Positions 15,892 to 21,941 of a stretch of 25,876 bases of DNA are shown here, piece after piece. This stretch comes from a virus. Position 1 is the first letter of the stretch. Each line of letters starts with the position of its first letter. A program made the position numbers and the translations under genes. Below the pieces are notes generated by a model. It was not told the DNA's origin, did not search any database, and was given only the letters and a program-made list of their open reading frames with translations. Location: positions 1 through 25,876 of IMG/VR virus record IMGVR_UViG_3300043427_002589; one strand, written 5' to 3'.

Positions 15892-16594
15892 TAGTTCTTA
15901 TCCTTTTAAGAATTTTTTTGTCACCTGTCTTAACTATTTTTCCATTAGACATTAAATGAACTTTAGTTGGCGATAGTGAATCTAGTATTTTTGTGCTACT
16001 AGTGAATATTAGAACAATTTTATCATTGTTTTTTAGAAAATTTTGTATTTCGTTAGATATAAACTTTACAGTATCCTCGTCAACACCATCTTCTAAATCG
16101 TCTATCAAAATTAATTCAGGATTAGAACTAATCATTTGAGCGATTTCATTTTTCTTTCTTTCAGAAGGAGTACTTCCTAAATTAAAATCTTTATCTTTCC
16201 ATTCAGAACCTAACTCAAACTGTTTGATCAAATTTTTATAACTTTGTAAAATATCAGTTTTGCTCTTTGAATTTCTTTTTGTTTTTGACATTTCAACAAT
16301 TAATGAAGAATTTGAAATCCCCAAAATATCAGGTGGATTTTGAAAAGAAAGAAAAATTCCTAAATTGTTTCTTTCTTCAGAATTTAGGTTAAAAATATTT
16401 TTTCTTTTAAAAGTGATTTTACCAGAATCAGCTCTATATCTAGGATGCCCTGCAATAATATTACCTAGGGTACTTTTTCCACATCTTTTAGGCCCAATGA
16501 TAGCATGGATTTCTCCGGGCGTTGCTTCTAAGTTAATATTTTCTAATATTAAGATTCCATTTGAAGAGACGCTTACATTTTCTATTTTTAGCAT
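15881..16594 (-). CDS. sufC: SufC-like ABC ATPase with degraded catalytic motifs
   Basis: The 237-residue protein follows SufC along its length. It has Walker A GPKRCGKST (34-42), a Q-loop in the SufC-specific GIFLSFQNPPDILGISN (79-95), and a Walker B region LILIDDLEDGVD (161-172). Bacterial SufC is the ATPase that drives SufBCD rearrangement during cluster assembly. Several catalytic features have changed. The ABC signature SGGE is TPSE (142-145). The catalytic Glu after the Walker B Asp is D166. The H-loop His is S199 (FTSSTKIL). ATP binding looks possible, but hydrolysis is doubtful. It is the first gene after the operon promoter, with a modest AAGG Shine-Dalgarno, and overlaps sufD. The name reflects homology, not proven activity. 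Confidence 0.85.
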   Translation of the reverse strand: MLKIENVSVSSNGILILENINLEATPGEIHAIIGPKRCGKSTLGNIIAGHPRYRADSGKITFKRKNIFNLNSEERNNLGIFLSFQNPPDILGISNSSLIVEMSKTKRNSKSKTDILQSYKNLIKQFELGSEWKDKDFNLGSTPSERKKNEIAQMISSNPELILIDDLEDGVDEDTVKFISNEIQNFLKNNDKIVLIFTSSTKILDSLSPTKVHLMSNGKIVKTGDKKILKRIRTNGY

Positions 16595-16643
16595 TTGACT
16601 ATTTTACCTTAATTATTATTTTTATAGTCTGTGTGTACACACT

Positions 16644-16672
16644 ATTGTACGTTGTTTAACGGGTTAAGTCAA
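16644..16672 (-). promoter_or_regulatory. Sigma70-type promoter of the Fe-S operon
   Basis: On the minus strand there is a -35 TTGACT (16672-16667), a 17-base spacer and a -10 TACAAT (16649-16644), 50 bases before the sufC-like ATG. The spacer contains the inverted repeat TTAAC-CC-GTTAA. A perfect 12-base palindrome, GTGTGTACACAC (16631-16642), lies at the expected start site. These are candidate operator sites. The promoter is of host vegetative type, which fits early or middle transcription. Confidence 0.75.
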
Positions 16673-16739
16673 TCTCCTTTTTTGATACTTTCAAAATTTA
16701 TTTATCGCTCTTAAACAAGGCATAATTAATAGACAAGGA

Positions 16740-16751
16740 GGTTACGTAACC
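16740..16751 (+). promoter_or_regulatory. 12-bp palindrome overlapping the ribosome-binding site and abutting the ATG
   Basis: GGTTACGTAACC is a perfect palindrome. Its first two bases are the last two Gs of the AAGGAGG Shine-Dalgarno, and its last base directly precedes the ATG at 16752. It could be a repressor operator or a small RNA hairpin that limits translation. Confidence 0.5.
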
Positions 16752-17108
16752 ATGGAAATTATTATTGCATTAATCGTAGTTGTTGTTTTTGGAGCTATGT
16801 TCTACTTCAATAGATCTAGTAATAGTCTAGACGTCAATTCTGACGGAAAAGTAGATTTAGCTGATGCCAAGACCGCTCTAGTAAACACTGTTTCTGGAGT
16901 CAAAAAAGCAGCTGATGCTGACGGTGACGGGAAAGTCACAGTTAAGGACGCTAAAGCAGCCGCTAAAAAGGTGAAGGAATCAGCAGCCAAAACCGTAGCA
17001 AAAGCAAAAACAAAAGTAGCTACCAAAACTGCTGCCAAAGCAAAACCAAAAACTGCTAAAGTAGCAACAGCAAAACCCAAGACTACCAGAAAAAAGAAGG
17101 AAGTCTAA
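16752..17108 (+). CDS. Membrane-anchored double EF-hand protein with histone-like Lys/Ala tail
   Basis: The 118-residue protein has three clear parts. Residues 3-19 (IIIALIVVVVFGAMFYF) form one hydrophobic helix, an N-terminal membrane anchor. Two calcium-loop motifs follow, DVNSDGKVDLAD (27-38) and DADGDGKVTVKD (55-66), with acidic residues at positions 1, 3/5 and 12 as in EF-hands or dockerin repeats. Residues 67-118 are almost all Lys, Ala, Thr and Pro, like histone H1 or the chlamydial Hc proteins, and could bind DNA, RNA or acidic lipid head groups. An excellent Shine-Dalgarno (AAGGAGG) supports the start. The gene is transcribed against its neighbours and has its own terminator, so it is an independent unit. 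Function is unknown. A calcium-responsive, envelope-linked nucleic-acid-binding protein is a guess. Confidence 0.8.
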   Translation: MEIIIALIVVVVFGAMFYFNRSSNSLDVNSDGKVDLADAKTALVNTVSGVKKAADADGDGKVTVKDAKAAAKKVKESAAKTVAKAKTKVATKTAAKAKPKTAKVATAKPKTTRKKKEV

Positions 17109-17115
17109 TAAAAAT

Positions 17116-17137
17116 GAAAAGGGCGTAAGCCCTTTTC
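17116..17137. terminator. Bidirectional Rho-independent terminator
   Basis: A perfect 9-bp stem (GAAAAGGGC / GCCCTTTTC) with a GTAA loop lies between the convergent EF-hand gene and the DUF465 gene. On the minus strand it is followed by a T-rich run (CATTTTTATT), and on the plus strand by CGTTTGAG. It probably ends transcription from both sides. Confidence 0.85.
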
Positions 17138-17144
17138 GTTTGAG

Positions 17145-17336
17145 TTAATTTTCTAGTAGTTTTTTAGATTTTGTGATTTCGTCCAAAGTCTTTAATTTTT
17201 TCTTTTTTAAATAGTTTACCAGTGCATCATCTTTGTATCTAGAGTGATCTTCTTGAATTTGCTTATCTAAGTCATCATGTAATTTCTGTAAGTAAGCTAT
17301 TCGATTGTTTATCTTTACTGAGGTTAGATTTTTCAT
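17145..17336 (-). CDS. DUF465/YdcH-like small helical protein
   Basis: The 63-residue product (MKNLTSVKINNRIAYLQKLH...) matches the DUF465 pattern: LxxLHxxLDxxI, then a gap, then a KKKKLKTLDEI segment, forming a two-helix coiled coil. The family is common in proteobacteria and of unknown function. I chose the ATG at 17336 because an AGGAG Shine-Dalgarno lies just upstream (minus-strand CAGGAGTATCAAATG). A longer reading from 17399 adds 21 residues with no family match. The gene overlaps the 3' end of UVDE by 62 bases in another frame, an unusually long overlap even for this compact window. It ends at the bidirectional terminator. Confidence 0.75.
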   Translation of the reverse strand: MKNLTSVKINNRIAYLQKLHDDLDKQIQEDHSRYKDDALVNYLKKKKLKTLDEITKSKKLLEN

Positions 17337-18357
17337 TTGATACTCCTGTAAAATATTTGTGTAATTCAAATGATGCAAGATTTTTGGCTTTACTTTCACA
17401 CATGACGTCTGCCCATTGCCAGTGTGTAGCTGCCCAACTATTTACTGCATCATTCCAATAGAAGTTAGAATGTGCTCGTAATTTTGCTTTCTTATGTCCT
17501 GATTCTAGGAGGGCCTGAAGAGCGGGACGGGTGTGTCCGGGATGTTCTCCAAGTAAATTTTCCCTAGAAACAGAGTAGTGTATGACAGGACGCACACCGC
17601 GCCAACTATCAATAATCCTTTTAATACGGTCGTCATTTTCTTCAATATATTCTCCTGTGTGTATCCAATGATGGTGTATGTCTAGCACCAAAGCGAGATC
17701 GTTTGCCAATTCGAGGCTGGCGTCGATTCCCCAACTGATTTCGTCGTTTTCGATAGTAATACAGTTTCTCGCTTCTGGTGAGAGACGCCTAAGTGCGGCT
17801 TTGATACCGGCTGGACCGGCTCTACCCGCGATGTGGACATTGATTTTAAAGTCCTGGAACGATGTGCCATAGCCCATCCATCTAACCATATCTGCATGAT
17901 ATTCAAACTCCTCTATACTACGCTGAACAATATCAGCATTGTCACTTGCCAACACAGTGAATTGACCAGGATGAAAACTAAGCCGAACGTTACGGGCTCT
18001 AGCAATATCTCCCACTTCTCTAAAATGTTTGCTGGCATAATCCTGTACATCAGCTTGACGCCAAAACCAGCACCAATCGCGCTGAGTATACACAGGAAGA
18101 AGGTCACTGCTAAGACGTACCATACGTAGCTCATTATCTAAATTACCTACTCTTTCTACTAATAGTCTAGTTGATTCAATGTTTTGTTTTACCAATGACC
18201 AAAGTTTTTCAACGGCAACGTCTTTACTTTGTCTATTTAACCAAGATACTGTAGTAGCACCGGTATTGTATTTTTTACAGTCATCTTTGGGGCTGATTCC
18301 ATCTACTTGATCAGGGCGATCAATCCATTTACAGGCGAAACCGATACGTTTAGTCAT
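17275..18357 (-). CDS. uvsE: UV damage endonuclease (UVDE family)
   Basis: UVDE enzymes nick DNA 5' of UV photoproducts to start an alternative excision repair. The TIM-barrel family motifs are present: MTKRIGFACKW at the N-terminus, VRLSSDLLP, RLSFHPGQFTVLAS, NVHIAGRAG, ITIENDE, LALVLDIHHHWIHTGEY and the HYSVSR segment. They supply the His, Glu and Asp metal ligands expected. The chosen start is the ATG at 18357, giving 360 residues. The frame extends 24 codons further upstream, but that stretch covers the promoter and encodes an unrelated hydrophobic peptide. The leader has no strong Shine-Dalgarno. The gene has its own consensus promoter embedded in a palindrome. Phage-encoded UVDE would protect phage DNA in sunlit water. 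Confidence 0.93.
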   Translation of the reverse strand: MTKRIGFACKWIDRPDQVDGISPKDDCKKYNTGATTVSWLNRQSKDVAVEKLWSLVKQNIESTRLLVERVGNLDNELRMVRLSSDLLPVYTQRDWCWFWRQADVQDYASKHFREVGDIARARNVRLSFHPGQFTVLASDNADIVQRSIEEFEYHADMVRWMGYGTSFQDFKINVHIAGRAGPAGIKAALRRLSPEARNCITIENDEISWGIDASLELANDLALVLDIHHHWIHTGEYIEENDDRIKRIIDSWRGVRPVIHYSVSRENLLGEHPGHTRPALQALLESGHKKAKLRAHSNFYWNDAVNSWAATHWQWADVMCESKAKNLASFELHKYFTGVSNEKSNLSKDKQSNSLLTEIT

Positions 18358-18370
18358 GATGAATAATAAG

Positions 18371-18405
18371 AAAGGACATAAAGCTATTATAGCAGTATGC
18401 CCTTT
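18371..18405. promoter_or_regulatory. 35-bp near-palindrome spanning the UVDE promoter -10
   Basis: The 35 bases form an inverted repeat with 17-base arms and 3 mismatched pairs around a single central base. The core GCTATTATAGC (18383-18393) is a perfect 11-mer palindrome and contains most of the -10 box. It could be a repressor operator, or an RNA hairpin ending transcripts that arrive from queD and the small membrane gene upstream. Confidence 0.6.
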
Positions 18406-18414
18406 GTTTGTCAA
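18386..18414 (-). promoter_or_regulatory. Consensus sigma70 promoter of UVDE
   Basis: On the minus strand there is a perfect -35 TTGACA (18414-18409), a 17-base spacer and a perfect -10 TATAAT (18391-18386). It lies about 30 bases before the UVDE ATG at 18357. This is the best match to a host vegetative promoter in the window. Confidence 0.85.
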
Positions 18415-18422
18415 GGATAAAT

Positions 18423-18614
18423 CTACCAATGTCTAATTACATTAGCGATGATAAAAAAGCAAGTTATGATGTGTATTATTACCCAAAATGTTTTGAAAAA
18501 TAATGCTATCCTTGCTTCTCTAACCGTTAAAATGGGAATATCTGGACGATCATCGTCAGTTTTTCCCATTAAGTGCCCAGTTGCCCGAGCCCAGATTTTT
18601 TCAAAACTGTTCAT
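18423..18614 (-). CDS. Small membrane protein, 63 aa
   Basis: The product has a polar N-terminal half (MNSFEKIWARATGHLMGKTD) that includes DDDRPDIPILTVREAR. One long hydrophobic helix follows (ALFFKTFWVIIHIITCFFIIANVI, about residues 37-60), and the protein ends in RHW. This predicts a single-pass inner-membrane protein with a cytoplasmic N-terminus. Similar short proteins occur, as I recall, next to housekeeping genes in cyanophage-like genomes. Its function is unknown to me. The start overlaps the queD stop as ATGA. The Shine-Dalgarno-like AAGG abuts the ATG, so translation is probably coupled to queD. The UVDE -35 box begins 9 bases beyond its stop codon. Confidence 0.7.
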   Translation of the reverse strand: MNSFEKIWARATGHLMGKTDDDRPDIPILTVREARIALFFKTFWVIIHIITCFFIIANVIRHW

Positions 18615-19126
18615 CCTTCGTATGTAGCTGAGTTAGCACCGTGTTCAAATACTTCAACTGATTTAACTCTTACTGTTGGATTAATTGGATAGCGCATTGT
18701 GCCTGATGCTAATAGTTCAGCCATTTTGTCAAAACACATTTTAGCAAACATTTCGCAACCTACACCATCTACTACTCGCAAATCACAAATCGCACCACGT
18801 TCGTGTGGAACATTGCTGTCTGGATTTGCAGAACCCATGTTAACTGTTGATGCAAGGTGTTTAAAAACATCTAGCATTGGATCGTCTTTGGCAACAACCA
18901 GTGTATGATCAAACATGTGATCGGCCCATGCTTTGAATTCTTTAAGACCGCCAAAGTCCATACACCAGTTTTTGTCATCTAGTGTGTCACATTCAAATAC
19001 AAGTTTGATACCAATCGAGTATCCGTGTAGTGTTGAGCAATGACTGTGTGTTGCTCTCCACTGTCTAAAACAGCATGACAGCCCTCTGTCGTTACCGTAA
19101 GTTTTTGTTGAATAAAATTTTGCCAT
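18611..19126 (-). CDS. queD: QueD / 6-pyruvoyl-tetrahydropterin synthase family protein
   Basis: Family members convert dihydroneopterin triphosphate to 6-carboxy- or 6-pyruvoyl-tetrahydropterin, an early step of queuosine or pterin synthesis. The protein is 171 residues. The core FRQWRATHSHCSTLHGYSIG carries the catalytic-type C30 and the Zn-type H34. MDFGGLK (56-62), MFDHTLVV (the Asp-His pair) and the C-terminal VEVFEHGANSATY also fit. Two features are unusual. The usual HGH is HGY (Y36), so one Zn ligand is missing there. The loop between the first Zn His and the Cys is almost absent, so H27 or H29 may complete the site. No QueC, QueE, FolE or Tgt is in the window. It has a GAGGAGA Shine-Dalgarno and its own promoter. 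Confidence 0.85.
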   Translation of the reverse strand: MAKFYSTKTYGNDRGLSCCFRQWRATHSHCSTLHGYSIGIKLVFECDTLDDKNWCMDFGGLKEFKAWADHMFDHTLVVAKDDPMLDVFKHLASTVNMGSANPDSNVPHERGAICDLRVVDGVGCEMFAKMCFDKMAELLASGTMRYPINPTVRVKSVEVFEHGANSATYEG

Positions 19127-19150
19127 TGTTATCTCCTCAAAGTTAGCAAT

Positions 19151-19202
19151 GGCATGCAGAATATTTAAAGAGGGATGAATGCCTAAAGTCCTCTGTGTGT
19201 AC
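19151..19202 (-). promoter_or_regulatory. queD leader with possible pseudoknot
   Basis: In the minus-strand leader, AGAGG (19194-19190) can pair with CCTCT (19173-19169). The loop GGCAT (19183-19179) can pair with ATGCC (19155-19151) further downstream. The layout is reminiscent of an H-type pseudoknot such as a preQ1-I riboswitch, but the loop and tail do not match that consensus. Treat it as a candidate only. Confidence 0.25.
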
Positions 19203-19203
19203 T

Positions 19204-19231
19204 ATTTTACATGAAATATTTATTATGTCAA
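19204..19231 (-). promoter_or_regulatory. Sigma70-like promoter of queD
   Basis: On the minus strand there is a perfect -35 TTGACA (19231-19226), a 16-base spacer and a -10 TAAAAT (19209-19204), 77 bases before the queD ATG. The -35 overlaps the stop codon of the upstream gene. An AATAAATA, one base from the T4 late motif TATAAATA, lies in the spacer at 19217-19224. Confidence 0.65.
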
Positions 19232-19542
19232 TCTTTTTTGGAAATTTTCTTTATATCCGTTTTGACATGAGATATTTCTTCTGACATCTGTTTGAGCAGG
19301 GTGTAAAATTCTTTATGACTGATCAGTAGTGATTGGAATATTTTCAAAGTCCAAAGCCACCATATCAAGCAAGTAATGACGAATAAAAACCAACCAATTA
19401 TCATTACTGTCATTGTTTGATTTAAAATAAAATGGAATGCGATAAAGATTACTAAAAAGAAAGCAGGGGTGATAATGCCGTAAAATTTCCATGCTGATGC
19501 CTGTGCGCCTAATTGTTCGAATTTTTCTAAAAGTTTTTTCAT
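19228..19542 (-). CDS. Two-pass small membrane protein
   Basis: The 104-residue product has two hydrophobic segments, about residues 21-41 (YGIITPAFFLVIFIAFHFIL) and 44-70 (MTVMIIGWFLFVITCLIWWL). A charged helix of about 35 residues follows (LKQMSEEISHVKTDIKKISK), probably a cytoplasmic coiled coil. I do not recognise the family. Size and topology would suit a holin-like or membrane-organising role, but there is no specific motif. It follows the fibre-like gene by 3 bases and probably shares its transcript. A separate promoter for queD starts at its stop codon, so it may end a transcription unit. Confidence 0.65.
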   Translation of the reverse strand: MKKLLEKFEQLGAQASAWKFYGIITPAFFLVIFIAFHFILNQTMTVMIIGWFLFVITCLIWWLWTLKIFQSLLISHKEFYTLLKQMSEEISHVKTDIKKISKKD

Positions 19543-19545
19543 GAT

Positions 19546-20625
19546 TTATTCCTGTATTATGCCAAATTGTAGCCATTTGCCGGGAGACCCTGAAACAACA
19601 CAGACCCACCCAATCGGCGAATTTGTCTGTGGATTTTCGTTCCAAACTATGTCTCCTCTTTTATAGTTACCTTTATTTGGAGGAGAATTATCTACCATGA
19701 AAAGTTTTCCAGAAATTTTTATACTGCCTCGTATGTCTAAATCAACTTCGGGATTTTTAACATTAATACCTACTTTTCCCCATACTCTTGTGGTGACGTC
19801 TTCTTTATATTCATTGCCAATAGTTAATACTCCTTTTGGCTCTAAAGTGATCAATGTAAGATCACCGACGGTTAAATCAAATGGTCTGTTATTAAAAGTT
19901 CCTATTCGAGCCCTACCATTATCTACATCAATATTCATGATAACATCTTGTTCGATGTCACTGATAGTAATGGTACCTACTGGTTGTTCGGTATTGATAG
20001 CTATTCTTTGTTGATCAGAACTGAATCGCACAAATTCAGATAAGTTCACATCTCCAGTTACATTTAAACTGTGTAATGTGCCAACTTCTCTTAGGCTACT
20101 TTTTCTTATTGTAGATCCTAATGTATTTTTGTTTAGTACATCTACACCATCTATTTTGTAAGATTTTTCTGGCGGCAAATCAAAATTTTCTGTAGAAAAG
20201 AATCTATCTGGATTATTTTTAAAAACAAATAGTTTGGTATAGTCTCTACCCTTCCAAATCAATCCACTGCCGTTGGGATTAACAGAAACATCTATAGGCT
20301 GAAATTCCAGATACATTTTATCATATGTTCTATCTGAAACCAATTCTGTGACTTTTAATTTTTCTATTCTTAATTCACCAGTAACGTGAAGATTGCCTAG
20401 TAATTGTACATCACCGTCAATTCTTTTAGTTTCGATTATATCTACTTCTATTTTATTGTCTTTAATAACTAAAGAAGTTTTAGTAGATTGATCAGATATT
20501 CCTGTACTGGAAAAGGAAGAGACGCAACCTCCGGAAATTAAATCTCCGGAGATTTCGCCATTATTGATGTTTAATTGATTAAACTTTATATTTTTTAATA
20601 ATTCACTACTGTTAAATGCTGGCAT
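19546..20625 (-). CDS. Fibre- or baseplate-like structural protein, 359 aa
   Basis: The protein is rich in short beta-strand motifs and has several phage tail-fibre features: [16 protein letters not shown] (75-90), [20 protein letters not shown] and [20 protein letters not shown]. The last of these is the 'VGI-NP-LDI-G' repeat seen in tail spikes and fibre shafts. The C-terminal part ([12 protein letters not shown], then [18 protein letters not shown]) resembles the last domain of several marine phage receptor-binding or structural proteins. It has no signal peptide or membrane segment. Its start overlaps the end of clpP by 14 bases. A virion role is likely, but the precise part (fibre, whisker or baseplate) cannot be set from sequence alone. 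Confidence 0.72.
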   Translation of the reverse strand: MPAFNSSELLKNIKFNQLNINNGEISGDLISGGCVSSFSSTGISDQSTKTSLVIKDNKIEVDIIETKRIDGDVQLLGNLHVTGELRIEKLKVTELVSDRTYDKMYLEFQPIDVSVNPNGSGLIWKGRDYTKLFVFKNNPDRFFSTENFDLPPEKSYKIDGVDVLNKNTLGSTIRKSSLREVGTLHSLNVTGDVNLSEFVRFSSDQQRIAINTEQPVGTITISDIEQDVIMNIDVDNGRARIGTFNNRPFDLTVGDLTLITLEPKGVLTIGNEYKEDVTTRVWGKVGINVKNPEVDLDIRGSIKISGKLFMVDNSPPNKGNYKRGDIVWNENPQTNSPIGWVCVVSGSPGKWLQFGIIQE

Positions 20626-21211
20626 TTGGTCGTTTATCTACTATATGATCCACTAGTCCGTAATCTAAGGACTCTTGTGCATTCATATACTTATCACGCT
20701 CCATATCCAAGCTCAGTTGATCAAAAGTTTTTTCTTTGCTGTTGTGTTTAACATAAATTCCTGTCAGCTCTTTTTTGATCTTTAGTATTTCTTCAACTTG
20801 AATCTGCATGTCTGTAGCCTGCCCTCGGGCACCACCACTAGGTTGATGTATCATGTGTCGAGCATTGGGCAACATATATCGTTTTCCTGGAGTGCCTGAT
20901 TGTGCTAACAAACTGCCCATACTACAGGCCTGTCCCATAACATATGTACAGACATCAGGTTTAATGAATTGCATGGTATCATAGATACTCATACCTGCAG
21001 TAACTACTCCGCCAGGACTATTGATATACATGTGTATATCACCTTCCCCTTCACTTTCTAAGAACAGTAATTGCGCTACAATTAAATTAGCCATGTAATC
21101 TTCAACTTGTCCATTTAAAAAGATTACACGATCTTTCAATAGACGACTATAGATATCATAGGAACGCTCACCTTGACTACTTTTTTCTACTACGATTGGT
21201 ACTAAACTCAT
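20612..21211 (-). CDS. clpP: ClpP-family serine protease
   Basis: ClpP forms a barrel-shaped protease that degrades unfolded proteins fed by a Clp ATPase. The 199-residue product is full length with an intact catalytic triad: S97 ([14 protein letters not shown]), H122 ([18 protein letters not shown]) and the Asp of MERDKYM (D173). The [18 protein letters not shown] segment forms the usual oxyanion and substrate groove. The nucleophile motif has Cys before the Ser where Ala is usual. No ClpX or ClpA is in the window, so it would use host ATPases or act alone. It lies in an overlapping cluster (ATGA with the upstream membrane gene, 14 bases with the fibre-like gene). Phage ClpP has been proposed to act in protein turnover or virion maturation. 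Confidence 0.95.
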   Translation of the reverse strand: MSLVPIVVEKSSQGERSYDIYSRLLKDRVIFLNGQVEDYMANLIVAQLLFLESEGEGDIHMYINSPGGVVTAGMSIYDTMQFIKPDVCTYVMGQACSMGSLLAQSGTPGKRYMLPNARHMIHQPSGGARGQATDMQIQVEEILKIKKELTGIYVKHNSKEKTFDQLSLDMERDKYMNAQESLDYGLVDHIVDKRPNASI

Positions 21212-21498
21212 TGATTTTCTCCTAAAATTTTGACAAGATTACGTTTTTCTTCTTGATATTTGTTCCAAGAACGTTTGATTCCAGAATAGATAAGCAAATA
21301 ACCTATCCAATAAAATACTATTAGGCATGCCAAGAAGAGTCTACTAATAGCTTCTATAGTTGTGCCTTTGTCTGCGCTAAAAAACATTGATGTAAAGAAG
21401 CAGGTAAAAATCCATCCCCATTGCCAACTATCCCAAGATTTCACATCAGCAACAATTTTACGCCAACACCATTTAAGAAAATATATTTTTTCACTCAT
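21208..21498 (-). CDS. Small Trp-rich membrane protein, 96 aa
   Basis: The product has a basic, Trp-rich N-terminus ([20 protein letters not shown]), two hydrophobic segments (about 27-42, [16 protein letters not shown], and 51-72, [20 protein letters not shown]) and a charged C-terminal tail. I do not recognise a family. Two membrane helices with both termini on the same side are predicted. It overlaps both neighbours by 4 bases (ATGA), so it belongs to the clpP transcript and is probably translationally coupled to it. Its linkage to clpP may be chance. Confidence 0.65.
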   Translation of the reverse strand: MSEKIYFLKWCWRKIVADVKSWDSWQWGWIFTCFFTSMFFSADKGTTIEAISRLFLACLIVFYWIGYLLIYSGIKRSWNKYQEEKRNLVKILGENQ

Positions 21499-21941
21499 TG
21501 ATACTTGTCATCCAAATCTACGTTAGATAATCCGGCCACTAATTGAAAGTTTTCCCATGCTTTTTGAGCGGCAGGATTGTTTTCTAATTCACTGCTAGGC
21601 AACACAGTCTCTAACCAAATTTCTGATCGACGAACAGGATAAGCTCCAAACTGTCTAGGTTGATGTAGCTTACCACTTTCCCAAAGTTCAATGCTTACTT
21701 TTCGATACTTTTCTTCATCTTCATCAGAAGTTCCATACCATTCTGGGTTACTTCCACCAAACATACCTCGAACTGGATCGCTGTTTGAACCTCCACAATA
21801 ACCAACCCAAATACCTTGCCATTGCTTATCATCACGTGGATCAAAATCTGTACGAGCAATGATTATCAGTATGTCGTCGATCTCTACTTTGCCTTCGATA
21901 ATATCTCGAATACATCTACTATAGCTAAGTCCAATTTTCAT
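21495..21941 (-). CDS. Conserved hypothetical phage protein, 148 aa
   Basis: The soluble, acidic protein begins MKIGLSYSRCIRDIIEGKVE and goes on with IDDILIIIARTDFDPRDDKQWQ. It contains a Gly/Trp-rich middle (WVGYCGGSNSD, GMFGGSNPEWYG). I recall the N-terminal pattern from hypothetical proteins of marine T4-like phages, but no function. It has no membrane segment, signal peptide or metal-binding motif. It abuts the upstream small gene with no spacer and overlaps the downstream membrane gene by 4 bases. The presence of several aromatic and acidic clusters suggests a folded globular domain and not a spurious frame. Confidence 0.65.
   Translation of the reverse strand: MKIGLSYSRCIRDIIEGKVEIDDILIIIARTDFDPRDDKQWQGIWVGYCGGSNSDPVRGMFGGSNPEWYGTSDEDEEKYRKVSIELWESGKLHQPRQFGAYPVRRSEIWLETVLPSSELENNPAAQKAWENFQLVAGLSNVDLDDKYQ

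Larger units (their letters stand above)
16595..16751. promoter_or_regulatory. Divergent intergenic control region
   Basis: These 157 bases separate the leftward Fe-S operon from the rightward EF-hand gene. They contain the strong leftward promoter at 16644-16672, the palindrome at 16631-16642, and the rightward Shine-Dalgarno AAGGAGG (16735-16741). I could not find a convincing sigma70 promoter for the rightward gene. The best -10-like box is CATAAT at 16721-16726, without a good -35. Confidence 0.55.

Noticed and set aside
16802-17080. Minus-strand Ala-rich frame opposite the EF-hand gene
   Set aside because: It is a shadow produced by the Lys/Ala-rich codons of the plus-strand gene, has no ribosome-binding site, and would lie beyond the terminator.
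18358-18429. Longer UVDE start at 18429
   Set aside because: The extra 24 codons lie on top of the consensus promoter and encode a hydrophobic peptide unlike UVDE proteins. The family match begins at the Met at 18357.
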